A stretch of 64,000 nt of DNA from Ilumatobacter fluminis (GCF_004364865.1 NZ_SOAU01000001.1:2884001-2948000), one strand, 5' to 3'; numbered from the stretch's first letter, positions 17,083-25,350 are shown. Numbers and translations are program-made. Notes: generated by a model from the letters alone, not told the origin.

Positions 17083-18050
17083 GGGCTTGAGCGGATAGGC
17101 GTTGGCGGTCAGCGGCAGTAGCGGTCTCGGTAGGTGAGGAGTTTGCCGACGATCAGCACGGTGACGGCGAGGCAGATCGCGGCGTGTCGGTGGCAGATCT
17201 TGCGGTCGGTGTTGCGGCGTAGCTGTCCGTAGTTCGACAGCCAACTGTTGGCGGCTTCGACGATCCATCGCAGCCCGAGCGTGATCGATTTCGGTCGCTG
17301 GTCACCGGGTTGGCGGCGTCGTTGGATGATGTGGTCGGGCAGTCCAGCGTCGATGAGTTGTCGACGGATCTTGGGTTGGTCGTAACCGCGGTCGAGGTGC
17401 ATGGTCTCGATCTCGGCGGTCCAGCCGTCGGCTGCGATCGCGTCGAGGGTGGTTTCGAGCAGGCGGACGTCGTGGCGGTTGGCGCCGTCGATCGACCAGC
17501 CCAACGGGATGCCGTGGCGGTCGACGCCGATCGACCACTTCCAGCCGAGTTTGCCCCGGTCGACAGGACTCTTGCCGGTGCCTTCGCCGCCGTAGGGGGC
17601 TTTGTGGACTGATCCGTCGATGGCGACTTCGGTGAGATCCAGGCCGATGATGCGGTCGAACGCTCGGGTGGCTTCGTCGCGGAGTTGGTCGAACACGCCG
17701 GCGGCGATCCACTCGTCACGGCGAGATCTGAGCGTGGTATCCGACACGCGGTACTCGAGGATTGCTTCGATGTCGACCCAGGATGATCCGGTCGTGAGTC
17801 GGATCAGGATCCCCCAGAAGCAGAGCCGGTCCGGGACGCGTGGCCGGTGGCATCCGAGGGGGTGTGGCGGTGGTTCGGGCAGGAGCGGTTCGATGGTCGC
17901 GTAGACGGCGTCCACCACTTCTCGTTCGAGCGCGCGCATGATGTTCGGTGACCTCCCCGGTTGGGTGTGTTGGGCTGCACTCGGTATGAAAACCGAGCCA
18001 ACCCACCAACCGGTGGATGGTCACCACACACCGCCTATCCGCGCGGGTCC
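17083..18050 (-). mobile_element. IS5-family insertion sequence, 968 bp, with terminal inverted repeats and TTA target duplication
   Basis: Ends 17083-17101 and 18032-18050 are inverted repeats sharing GCGGATAGGCG and a terminal GG. TTA occurs directly outside both ends (17080-17082 and 18051-18053). Removing the element and one TTA restores a complete 33-bp palindromic repeat with GATTTAATC at its centre. One intact transposase fills the element, so it may be functional. A 3-bp TNA-type duplication fits the IS427/ISL2-like groups of IS5. Confidence 0.9.
17109..17939 (-). CDS. IS5-family DDE transposase
   Basis: 276 aa, intact. The N-terminal IEPLLPEPPPHPLGCHRPRVP is the DUF4096-type start of IS5 transposases, followed by FWGILIRLTTGSSWVDIEAIL. 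The DDE catalytic residues are visible as LTEVAIDGSVHKAP (first D), MHLDRGYDQP (second D) and RWIVEAANSWLSNY (E). HKAPYGGEGTGKSPVDRGKLG is the usual glycine/lysine-rich stretch after the first Asp. It occupies nearly the whole element and needs no frameshift. The start at 17939 lies 111 bp inside the right end, leaving room for its promoter. Confidence 0.93.
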   Translation of the reverse strand: MRALEREVVDAVYATIEPLLPEPPPHPLGCHRPRVPDRLCFWGILIRLTTGSSWVDIEAILEYRVSDTTLRSRRDEWIAAGVFDQLRDEATRAFDRIIGLDLTEVAIDGSVHKAPYGGEGTGKSPVDRGKLGWKWSIGVDRHGIPLGWSIDGANRHDVRLLETTLDAIAADGWTAEIETMHLDRGYDQPKIRRQLIDAGLPDHIIQRRRQPGDQRPKSITLGLRWIVEAANSWLSNYGQLRRNTDRKICHRHAAICLAVTVLIVGKLLTYRDRYCR

Positions 18051-18068
18051 TTAATCGACCAGGCGTCC
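18051..18068. repeat. Right half of the IS-interrupted palindromic repeat
   Basis: TTAATCGACCAGGCGTCC completes the repeat begun at 17065-17082. The first TTA is the duplicated target. Confidence 0.85.
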
Positions 18069-18094
18069 GGGACCGGGCGGACGGACGGGCGGGT

Positions 18095-19024
18095 TCAGGA
18101 TGCGGCCCGGAGGTCGGCAATTCGTCGGTCGAGCAGGCGGACGAGTTCGTCGACCGTTGCGACGAACCGGCGGTCGACGTCCTCATCGGTGATTCGCACG
18201 ATGGTCCACCCGAGTGCAGTGAGGAGCCGGTCGCGACGCTTGTCACCCTGAACATCGAGCCGGCCGCCATGGAACCGCGTGTGATCGACCTCGATGCCGA
18301 TCCGACACTCCCGCTGCGCGAGGTCGAGTCTCACGGTCGAGCCGTCCTCGACCTCGACCTCGACCTGCCGTTCCAGGGCATGGCCGACTCTCGCCAAGGC
18401 CTTCCACACGCGCAGTTCGAGTTCCGACCCGACCGGCTTGAGCCACTCCGGTCGAGCGTCGAGCAATCGGGCGACCTCTTGCGATCCCGGACGACCCGGA
18501 CGGCAGAAACGACGTGCGATCTGTCGTGCCGACGACACGGTGATGATCCGTCGGTCGAGCATCTGCTCGAACACGGACTCCAGCTCGGCCTCGTCGATGA
18601 ACCGGGCGAGATCACACAGCAGCCGGGCCGGGGCGAGGAGACGAAACCCCAGCTTCTCGACGCTGTCGCCGGACCGGAGTAGATCGGTGCGATGCGCATG
18701 GACCCCGCGCAACTTGATCGCCCGAAGCGCCAAGATATGGACGTCGTCTGTCCGCACGGATCGCAGGTTCCAGAAGCGGGCAGCCGTCGGGCCCGCCAAC
18801 ACCGCATCGGGGGCGGCGAGGAGCGCCGCCTTGGACCGCTGCTCGAACGTCTCGGCGTGGGAACCGATGCGGTAGACGCCCTTGTGGACACGAACGAGCA
18901 GTCCGCAAGCGAGCGCGTCGGTGCGGGCTCGACCCGCATAGTCGGCACGACGGAGGTCGGTCGCGGTCACCAGACCGTGTTGTCGGCGAGCACCGTCGAG
19001 TACGGCCCGTGGAAGTGGACGCAT
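18095..19024 (-). CDS. AbiEi-type N-terminal domain fused to a DUF559 (Vsr/PD-(D/E)XK-like) endonuclease domain
   Basis: 309 aa. The N-terminal 100 residues look like the AbiEi antitoxin winged-helix region (QHGLVTATDLRRADY, VHKGVYRIGS, AARFWNLRS). The C-terminal 120 residues match DUF559: GSELELRVWKALARVGH, RLDLAQRECRIGIEVDHTRFHGG and RDRLLTALGWTIVRIT. The D...E-x-D pattern (LDLAQ...IEVD) fits a PD-(D/E)XK nuclease core. Such proteins are frequent in actinobacterial accessory DNA; no target is established. The start at 19024 is preceded by TTGGGAGA on the coding strand. No AbiEii partner is adjacent, so this is not a recognisable complete AbiE system. Palindromic repeats lie on both sides. 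Confidence 0.75.
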   Translation of the reverse strand: MRPLPRAVLDGARRQHGLVTATDLRRADYAGRARTDALACGLLVRVHKGVYRIGSHAETFEQRSKAALLAAPDAVLAGPTAARFWNLRSVRTDDVHILALRAIKLRGVHAHRTDLLRSGDSVEKLGFRLLAPARLLCDLARFIDEAELESVFEQMLDRRIITVSSARQIARRFCRPGRPGSQEVARLLDARPEWLKPVGSELELRVWKALARVGHALERQVEVEVEDGSTVRLDLAQRECRIGIEVDHTRFHGGRLDVQGDKRRDRLLTALGWTIVRITDEDVDRRFVATVDELVRLLDRRIADLRAAS

Positions 19025-19128
19025 GAGTATCTCCCAATACCTCGTGGAGCGTGGGAGAGTCGGCCATGCCGAAGGTATCGGATGTGCCCGAACCCTGCAC
19101 CGGGCACAACTCCCCACCCATCCCGCTC

Positions 19129-19200
19129 GGACACCCAGGCGATTAAATCGACCAGGCGTCCACCCGTGGATACCCAGGCGATTAAATCGACCAGGCGTCC
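19129..19200. repeat. Right cluster of 33-bp palindromic repeats (two copies)
   Basis: Copies at 19129-19161 and 19168-19200, again separated by ACCCGT, the second with one change (GGATACCC). Same orientation and spacing as the left pair. They lie upstream of the DUF559 gene and 48 bp before the FAH-family start. The remaining sequence from 19025 to 19128 shows no gene. Confidence 0.88.
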
Positions 19201-19247
19201 GGGGCGGGAAGTGTGGTGGGGCGGGGTCGAGCGGGCAGACTGCGGGG

Positions 19248-20078
19248 ATGCGGCTTGCGACGATTCGGACCGGGAACGGACACGCCTGTGTGCGGGTCGA
19301 CGACGACCAGGCGGTCGAGATCGGACACGCCGACGTCGGAGCGCTCCTGGCCGACCCCGACTGGCGGTCGGTCGCCTCGTCGGCCGACGGCGCCCGGCAC
19401 GACGTCGACACGCTCGACTATGCGACGCTGATCCCGAATCCGGAGAAGGTGATCTGCGTCGGCCTCAACTATCTCGACCACATCGCCGAGACCGGACGAG
19501 AGCGACCCTCGCACCCGACCCTGTTCCCCAAGTTCGCCCGCTCGCTCACCGGCGCCTACGACGACGTCCCGCTCCCCCGAGACGACGAATCGACGTCGGC
19601 CGATTGGGAAGCCGAGCTCGGCGTCGTGATCGGGTCGCCGGTGCGACGTGCGAGCGCCGACGAGGCAGCCGCGGCGATCGCCGGATGGACGGTCGTCAAC
19701 GACCTGAGCATCCGCGACTACCAGCGCCACACCACACAGTTCATGCCGGGCAAGGCGTGGGAAGGCTCCACGCCGGTCGGCCCCCACCTGCTCGTCGCCG
19801 AGCCGGGCACCACCGCCGACACACCATCGTTCCCGATCTCGTGCATCGTCGACGGTGTGGTGATGCAACAGTCGAACACGCGAGAGCTGTGCTTCGGCCC
19901 CATCGACCTGATCGAGTACGCCTCGACGTTCGTCACCTTGGTTCCCGGCGATCTCCTCGTGACCGGGACGCCGGGCGGCGTCGGCATGGCCCGTGACCCA
20001 CAGGTGTTTCTCCGCCGTGGGCAGACCTTGACGACCGTGATCGACGGCGTCGGCGAGTGCCGCAACCGTCTGGTCTGA
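19248..20078 (+). CDS. Fumarylacetoacetate hydrolase (FAH) family protein
   Basis: 276 aa, with a short N-terminal domain then the FAH catalytic fold: VICVGLNYLDHIAETG, FPKFARSLTGAYDDV, the metal-binding DWEAELGVVIG, VVNDLSIRDYQ and the C-terminal PGDLLVTGTPGGVG. Members include acylpyruvases, 2-hydroxyhepta-2,4-diene isomerases and ureidoglycolate-lyase-like enzymes, so the substrate is open. The ATG at 19248 removes an upstream extension that would translate the palindromic repeats. A weak 9-bp hairpin follows the stop. Confidence 0.88.
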   Translation: MRLATIRTGNGHACVRVDDDQAVEIGHADVGALLADPDWRSVASSADGARHDVDTLDYATLIPNPEKVICVGLNYLDHIAETGRERPSHPTLFPKFARSLTGAYDDVPLPRDDESTSADWEAELGVVIGSPVRRASADEAAAAIAGWTVVNDLSIRDYQRHTTQFMPGKAWEGSTPVGPHLLVAEPGTTADTPSFPISCIVDGVVMQQSNTRELCFGPIDLIEYASTFVTLVPGDLLVTGTPGGVGMARDPQVFLRRGQTLTTVIDGVGECRNRLV

Positions 20079-20087
20079 AACCCGGAG

Positions 20088-20126
20088 CGGTCGACGACGA
20101 CCGAATCCCTCGGAGCCCGTCGACCG
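20088..20126. terminator. Possible hairpin between convergent FAH and VOC genes
   Basis: CGGTCGACG (20088-20096) pairs with CGTCGACCG (20118-20126), 21-nt loop, no T run. It lies between two genes that converge, where a shared terminator is expected. Confidence 0.3.
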
Positions 20127-20150
20127 TCGGGCCACGAGCGCGGGGACGGC

Positions 20151-20540
20151 TCACTCCCCGGCCGGCATGTCGGGCCACAGGAACAGGCAGAACGGGTGCC
20201 CTTCGGGGTCGAGCATCACCCGCACGTCGTCCTGCGGCTGCACGTCGGCGGGACTCGCCCCACACTCCTGCGCATGGGCCACGGCCGATTCGAGGTCGTC
20301 GACGGCGATCTCGAGATGCGCCGTCATCGACGGTTGACCGGCACGGGACGGCCAAGCGGGCGCCGAGTAGTGGTCATCGTGGTGGAAGCCGAGGCGGTGC
20401 CCACCGGCAGGGTCGCCGATCGTCACCCACCCGGGTTCGTCGCTCCCCCGCTCCCACCCGAGCAGCCGTTCGTAGAACGCAGCGAGCGCACGGGCATCCC
20501 GGGTACTCAGCGTCGTCGTCGTGAAACGGAAACGGGCCAT
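20151..20540 (-). CDS. VOC (glyoxalase/bleomycin-resistance) superfamily protein
   Basis: 129 aa, two beta-alpha-beta-beta-beta modules: TTTLSTRDARALAAFYERLLGWE at the start and AHLEIAVDDLESAVAHAQECGA then VMLDPEGHPFCLFLW at the end. The His/Glu metal ligands of classical glyoxalase are only partly obvious, and this subfamily (often annotated as glyoxalase-like domain) has no assigned reaction. It is 6 bp downstream of the GNAT gene on the same strand, so the two form a short operon. Confidence 0.8.
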   Translation of the reverse strand: MARFRFTTTTLSTRDARALAAFYERLLGWERGSDEPGWVTIGDPAGGHRLGFHHDDHYSAPAWPSRAGQPSMTAHLEIAVDDLESAVAHAQECGASPADVQPQDDVRVMLDPEGHPFCLFLWPDMPAGE

Positions 20541-20546
20541 GACAGG

Positions 20547-21149
20547 TCAGCGTGGCGGACGGAGCATGCCCCACATGTGCGGGCCGAACGTGTCGTGTGT
20601 CGCCAGGTCCCACTCGCTGCGGACCTCGAAGCCGTGCCGTCGGTAGTACGCGACGTTCTCCTCCGACTCGGTCTCGAGATAGCACGCAAGTCCGGCCTCG
20701 TCGGCGATCGAGAAGACCTCGCCCATCAGCGCCGCGCCCAACCCGCGTCGCTGCCAGTCGGGATGAGTCGCCAGCATGTTGAGGTACCAGTGAGGTTCAG
20801 GCGGCGTGTGCTCCGCCAGCGCGGCGCCGACCGCCTTGAACCGTTCGATACGCCACTCGGGATGGTCGTACTCGACGATGCCGTCGTCGGGACCCAACTC
20901 GACGGTCGGCCGGCCCGGCGGCACCCATCCGGCCATGGCGGCGACGTCGTCGGTGCACCACAACGAGTCGGTGGCGTGCCAACGACGGGCGATGTTGCCG
21001 AAGACGGCCAACCACGCCGACTCGTACTCGTCGTCGTCGGGGATCAACCAGCGCATCACCGGGTCGGCGGCGAACGCTCGACTGGTGGTGCGCGCCACCT
21101 GGACGATGTCGCCCGCTCGTGCCTTCCGGATCTGGACCACGCCGACCAC
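20547..21149 (-). CDS. GNAT acetyltransferase
   Basis: 200 aa with the GNAT core in the C-terminal half: HWYLNMLATHPDWQRRGLGAALM (beta4 and the Q/R-x-x-G-x-G/A acetyl-CoA loop) and ACYLETESEENVAYYRRHGFEV. N-terminal VQIRKARAGDIVQVARTTSRAFAADPVMRWL is typical of this family. The start codon is GTG at 21149. Substrate unknown. It is divergent from an MFS transporter whose start is 113 bp away and is followed 6 bp later by the VOC protein. Confidence 0.83.
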   Translation of the reverse strand: MVGVVQIRKARAGDIVQVARTTSRAFAADPVMRWLIPDDDEYESAWLAVFGNIARRWHATDSLWCTDDVAAMAGWVPPGRPTVELGPDDGIVEYDHPEWRIERFKAVGAALAEHTPPEPHWYLNMLATHPDWQRRGLGAALMGEVFSIADEAGLACYLETESEENVAYYRRHGFEVRSEWDLATHDTFGPHMWGMLRPPR

Positions 21150-21262
21150 GGTACGAGAACCGGCGGGTGCGGGCCGAGCGCGAGTCGTACCGGCCGCGTC
21201 CGGCGCCGGACGAGTGCGGCTCCACTTCGTCGCACCGGGACATCACAGAGCACGATGCGGCT

Positions 21263-22489
21263 GTGGGAGAAACGACCGAGGTCGTACCGAAACCGGCAGT
21301 CGGCGACCTGCTCCGGCTGCCGCCGTTCCGGGCGCTGCTCGTCGCCAACATCTTGTCGGCGACGGTGTTCGGGACGAGCCGTTTCGTGTTCGTCTGGCTC
21401 GTCGGCGAACTGACCGACTGGAACCCGGCGACGGCGATCCTCGGGATCGTGATCGGCCTCCCTCCGCTGTTCCTCAGTGCGTGGGCCGGTTCGCTCGCCG
21501 ACTACCTGGCGCCGAAGCGACTCGGTGCGATCCTGTTCGTCATCAGTGCCGTCATGTTCACGGTCACCGCGCTCCTCGTCCAGACCGACACGATGACCGT
21601 GGCGCTCACGATGGTGACGGGACTGGTCGCGATCGCCGCGCCGTCGATGCTGATGCCGCTGATGCAGGCGCTCGTGCCGACCGTGTCACCGAAGGAACAG
21701 TTGATGCAGGCCGTGGCGCTGCAGAACCTGAGCATGATGATCTCGACGATCGGCGGCATCTTCCTCGGTGGCGCCGTCATGCAGGGCTTCGGCACGGCGG
21801 CCGGCTTCTGGCTCTTGGTCGTCGCCAGCGTGCTCGGACTCGCCGTCGTGTCGAGGGCGCCGCTGCCGGACCGGCTGATCGGGGCCGCCGCCACCCGCGG
21901 GTCGGTGTTCGACGGCATCCGCATCGCGCTGGGCACCGAGCCGCTCCGGTCGCTGTTGGCGATCACCGGCGTGCTGGGGGTCGCGATCGCGACGTCGTCG
22001 CTGCTGCTCCCGGAGTTCGCCCGCGACGTGCTCGGCAAGGACTCGCTCGCCGCGAGCGCGCTGAACGTGGCGATGAGCATCGGCATGATGATCACCTCCA
22101 TGGTCTTGGCCAACCGCTGGACGCCGAGCCGCCCTGGCTTGGTCCTCGCGTTCTTCACCTCGGTCCCGCTCGGCGGTGGTCTCGTGGCGATCGGTCTGTC
22201 GCGCGAATACGCCATCACGATGCTATGTGGCTTCGTCTGGGGACTCAGTGGCGGCATCGCGATGACGGTGCTCCGCACGCTGACACAGCAGCACACCCCG
22301 TCGGAACTGATGGGGCGCGTGATGGGCCTCGTCGCAATGGCCCAGAACGGGGCGTTCCCGATCACGGCGCTCGTGCTGTTCGGGCTGGTCGCTGCGACCA
22401 GCGTGTCGACGGCGATGGTCGTCATCGGACTGCTGTGTTGCGCTCTGGTCGGGCTCGTGGTGGCCCGGCCGACCGTTCGCTCGCTCTGA
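21263..22489 (+). CDS. MFS transporter (probable exporter)
   Basis: 408 aa, about 12 hydrophobic segments, in two halves with a cytoplasmic break around TRGSVFDGIRIALGTEP. The first loop WAGSLADYLAPKRLG carries the D-x-x-x-x-x-R signature of loop 2-3. The style resembles EntS-like MFS exporters (MFS_3). I placed the start at the GTG 21263 so that the protein begins VGETTEVV just before the first transmembrane helix; the open frame further upstream would cover the divergent GNAT promoter. Substrate unknown. Confidence 0.85.
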   Translation: MGETTEVVPKPAVGDLLRLPPFRALLVANILSATVFGTSRFVFVWLVGELTDWNPATAILGIVIGLPPLFLSAWAGSLADYLAPKRLGAILFVISAVMFTVTALLVQTDTMTVALTMVTGLVAIAAPSMLMPLMQALVPTVSPKEQLMQAVALQNLSMMISTIGGIFLGGAVMQGFGTAAGFWLLVVASVLGLAVVSRAPLPDRLIGAAATRGSVFDGIRIALGTEPLRSLLAITGVLGVAIATSSLLLPEFARDVLGKDSLAASALNVAMSIGMMITSMVLANRWTPSRPGLVLAFFTSVPLGGGLVAIGLSREYAITMLCGFVWGLSGGIAMTVLRTLTQQHTPSELMGRVMGLVAMAQNGAFPITALVLFGLVAATSVSTAMVVIGLLCCALVGLVVARPTVRSL

Positions 22490-22507
22490 CGCCGGGGAGT
22501 CTTCCCC

Positions 22508-22870
22508 ATGTCGTCCGAGACGTCGGTCGTCGACACTGGCGGCATGCCCACCGCTTCGGAGTATCGGCACATTGCGACGGTGCTCGACGACGCCCGCCAT
22601 CAACTCGACACGCTCGCCGCACAGTTGCGCTCCCTGGCCGATGGGCTCGTGTTGTCCGGCCCGCAGCGCACGGCGATCGACGCCACGACCGGCGTCTCGC
22701 TCGCGAACATCCGGGCGGCGACCGTCGACCTCGAACAGCAAGCCGTCGAGGCCCGGCACCGGGCGACGATCTGCGATGCGTACACGGCGGCGTACGGTCG
22801 CTTCCTGCGGTCCGACGAGGTCGACGCCAGCCCGCCACAGCGTCCCGCTCCGTGGGTGCGCTATGGGTGA
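22508..22870 (+). CDS. Small helical protein resembling a WXG100-like secretion partner
   Basis: 120 aa, not assigned by signature. Residues about 18-100 are predicted mostly helical with two long amphipathic stretches (IATVLDDARHQLDTLAAQLR and IRAATVDLEQQAVEARHRA) separated by a turn GLVLSGPQRTAID. This resembles the W-x-G hairpin of ESX substrates although the tryptophan is absent. There is no signal peptide. It overlaps the next gene by 8 bp (22863-22870), so both are made together. Alternative start at the ATG 22544. I infer a heterodimer partner or chaperone for the larger protein; nothing proves secretion. Confidence 0.5.
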   Translation: MSSETSVVDTGGMPTASEYRHIATVLDDARHQLDTLAAQLRSLADGLVLSGPQRTAIDATTGVSLANIRAATVDLEQQAVEARHRATICDAYTAAYGRFLRSDEVDASPPQRPAPWVRYG

Positions 22871-24197
22871 CGCCCTGACGCTCGACACCGCCCAGGTCGG
22901 GCTGACGGCGTCGCGACTCGACGATCTCGCCGAGCGGGCACGCGATCAGGCGGCCTCGATCGAGACGGCGCTCGTCACTGCCGAACTGTCGAGGTCGTCG
23001 GTCGCGATCGTGCGCGAGCTCGGCGACGAACTTGTTGCGCTCGCCAGGTTCCTCACGGCGACCGTCGAACAGGCCGAGCTCGCCGACCGCTTCGGCTCGT
23101 CGATCAGCAGCGAAGGGTGGTTCGCCGCGATGCGCGCCGATTGGGTCGATGCGGAACGGAGCCTGTGGGCGGGCTTGAACGACGACGTCGGCGCAACGGG
23201 TCTCGAAGCCGGAGAGTTCTCGCTCGCTCGGTCGATCGTCGCGCTCGACCGTTCGATCTGGATGCAGACCGCGATCCCGCCCGGCTGTCGGTCGTTCGGA
23301 CCCGACGCCTACTACACCGGCGGCGGTGCCGTCCGCGGGCCCGACGGGAGGCTCTACCCGATCGTGATCCCGCACGTCGACCGAGGCGACGAGCACTACA
23401 CGATCGACGCCGACATCCCCGACGGCATCCCGACCGCCGCATCGCTCGACGGGCAGGATCCGGGATGGGTCGTCGTGTCGTACCGGACAGGGGTCGAGCA
23501 GGTCCACGCCGAGATCTCGGGGGTCTGGCAGACGCTGCTGTCACTCGCGTTCGCCACTGGGCTGCGAGCTCCGGCCACCGTCGACGACGACCACCTCGAG
23601 GCGATCGAGATCCGACTCGGAGGTCGGCCGACCTTCGTCGGGTCGACGTCGGCGACCGGAAGCGGCGGCGTCGACGTGACGACCGGGCAGGGTATCCAGC
23701 CGCACACCGGGCCCGTCGTCGACGGTCGCATCGGTGGCCGCAACGCCGACGGCAGCCCACGCACGAAGCCGCTCCCGACCCCGCCGGCCTCACCGGGCAC
23801 CGTCGCCCACGCCAACCGACACGTGAACGCTGCGTCACTCGTCATCAACGGGTTGCAGGGCGTCCAGGTCGCGCTGTCGGTCAACGACGCGAATCATCGC
23901 GCCTACGAAGTCATCCTCGAAGAACACGCCGACGGACGACTGCGGGCACGGGTCCAGACCTTCCACCTCGAACCGCGCCGAGACACGGTGCTCGTCGCCG
24001 GGTGGCACCTCTTCGTCGACGACGACGGCGCGCTCCGGCAGAGCCCGGTCAAGTACCAGACGCCGCCCGACGACGACGCAGCCGACGATGGGAACGATGA
24101 CGGTGAGCCCGACGGCGACGACGACCCGGTCGCCGTCAACGGACTCGACCACGACTACACACCGAAGGTCCCCAACCCGGCCTTCGACACCGATTGA
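22863..24197 (+). CDS. Protein with WXG/LXG-like helical N terminus and an unrecognised C-terminal domain
   Basis: 444 aa. Residues 1-105 are helical (LTASRLDDLAERARDQAASI, ELGDELVALARFLTATVEQA), like the targeting domain of type VII-associated polymorphic toxins. Residues about 110-260 include SFGPDAYYTGGGAVRGPDG and DPGWVVVSYRTGVEQVHAEI. The C-terminal region (GTVAHANRHVNAASLVINGL...HRAYEVILEEHADGRLRAR) has two histidine-bearing segments but matches no family I know. It ends in an Asp-rich tail. ATG at 22863 overlaps the end of the preceding gene. No immunity gene is evident downstream. Function unknown. Confidence 0.55.
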   Translation: MGDALTLDTAQVGLTASRLDDLAERARDQAASIETALVTAELSRSSVAIVRELGDELVALARFLTATVEQAELADRFGSSISSEGWFAAMRADWVDAERSLWAGLNDDVGATGLEAGEFSLARSIVALDRSIWMQTAIPPGCRSFGPDAYYTGGGAVRGPDGRLYPIVIPHVDRGDEHYTIDADIPDGIPTAASLDGQDPGWVVVSYRTGVEQVHAEISGVWQTLLSLAFATGLRAPATVDDDHLEAIEIRLGGRPTFVGSTSATGSGGVDVTTGQGIQPHTGPVVDGRIGGRNADGSPRTKPLPTPPASPGTVAHANRHVNAASLVINGLQGVQVALSVNDANHRAYEVILEEHADGRLRARVQTFHLEPRRDTVLVAGWHLFVDDDGALRQSPVKYQTPPDDDAADDGNDDGEPDGDDDPVAVNGLDHDYTPKVPNPAFDTD

Positions 24198-24286
24198 CCC
24201 GAGCCCCGTACCGACTCCGGACAGCCTTACCGAGTCGTCCGGTCATCCGGATGGTGGTCGTGCCGGATCATCGTCACGCTGGACCG

Positions 24287-25336
24287 ATGAACATGGTGCG
24301 GACACGATGGGCGGCGATCGGCGCAGTGATCGCCATCACGTTGGGAGCGGGCGGCGTCGGGCTGGTCGAGGCAACGAAGGGAACCGGCGATCGGACGGTG
24401 TTCACGAGCGTCGCCTCGTGCCGGTTGGTCGACACCCGGCCGGCCAACGGCATCGGCGGACGCGTCACACCACTCGGCCCGACCGACACGCACACGGTCT
24501 CGGCTCGCGGCACCAGCGGCGAGTGCTCCGACATCCCGGTCGACGTCCGAGCGGTGGCGCTCAACATCACCGCACTCGGTGCCAGCGAGCCGACCCACCT
24601 CACCGTGTGGCCCGGCGGCGACGTGCCCAACGCGTCGAGCCTGAACCCGTCGCCGGGTCAGCCGCCGGTGCCGAACGCGGTGACGACCCCGTTGTCGGTC
24701 GACGGCACGTTCGACGTGTTCAACTTCGCCGGCACGGTCCACGTCGTCATCGACCTCGTGGGCTATCACCAGGACCACCACCACGACGACCGCTACCACA
24801 CCAAGACGGAGGTGGACGGCCTGCTCGCCGACAAGGTCGACGCCGGCGACGTCTATGCGCGCAGCGATGTCGACCAACGCCTGGCAGCGAAGGCAGACAC
24901 CGACTCGGTGTGGACCAAGGGACAAGCCGACGGACGGTACGCGAACCGGCAGGTCGTCGAACGGACCCTGCCGTACGCGATCCGCAGCTCGTCGTTCGGT
25001 GGGTCGCAACTGTCGACCAACGACCGGACGGTGTTGTCGTTGTCGTACGAACTCCCGCAGGGTGGCCAGCTCGTCGTCGGCTACAGCGGCATCGTCTATG
25101 GCAATCCGGGCGATCGGGCCAACTGTTCGGTCGGCACCTCCACCAGTTTCTCGTGGGCGAGCGGCACCAGTGAGATCGACTTCGGTGACGGCGTCGGCAC
25201 GGCGACGATCTCCGGCACGCGCGTCATCGACTTCTTCAGTGCGTCACAGGGAGCCGTCCGTCTCGTGTGCAAGAACTCCGATGCGACCGCCTCGATCGGC
25301 AACATCGAACTCAACGCCCTCGTGCTGCCGAACTGA
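24287..25336 (+). CDS. Secreted surface protein: Acidimicrobiia-type beta domain plus tail-fibre-like repeats
   Basis: 349 aa. Residues 1-28 are a signal peptide or N-terminal anchor (WAAIGAVIAITLGAGGVGLV). Residues about 33-160 form the domain often seen in actinobacterial surface proteins: ASCRLVDTRPANG, VRAVALNITALGA, HLTVWPGGDVPNASSLN, VPNAVTTPLSV and VVIDLVGY. Then comes a His/Asp stretch (HQDHHHDDRYHT) and repeats of the type YTKTEVDGLLADK / YARSDVDQRLAAK, which resemble phage tail-fibre trimerisation stalks. The C-terminal third is beta-rich with two cysteines. Start ATG 24287. It may be an extracellular adhesin-like trimer, by inference. Confidence 0.7.
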   Translation: MNMVRTRWAAIGAVIAITLGAGGVGLVEATKGTGDRTVFTSVASCRLVDTRPANGIGGRVTPLGPTDTHTVSARGTSGECSDIPVDVRAVALNITALGASEPTHLTVWPGGDVPNASSLNPSPGQPPVPNAVTTPLSVDGTFDVFNFAGTVHVVIDLVGYHQDHHHDDRYHTKTEVDGLLADKVDAGDVYARSDVDQRLAAKADTDSVWTKGQADGRYANRQVVERTLPYAIRSSSFGGSQLSTNDRTVLSLSYELPQGGQLVVGYSGIVYGNPGDRANCSVGTSTSFSWASGTSEIDFGDGVGTATISGTRVIDFFSASQGAVRLVCKNSDATASIGNIELNALVLPN

Positions 25337-25350
25337 CACCGGGACGCGAC

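Noticed and set aside
16925-19200. CRISPR array
   Set aside because: The repeats are palindromic with only six-base spacers that are identical to each other, and no cas genes are present.
22508-24197. A complete type VII secretion locus
   Set aside because: No EccC-like ATPase, EccB/EccD/EccE or mycosin gene is in the window.
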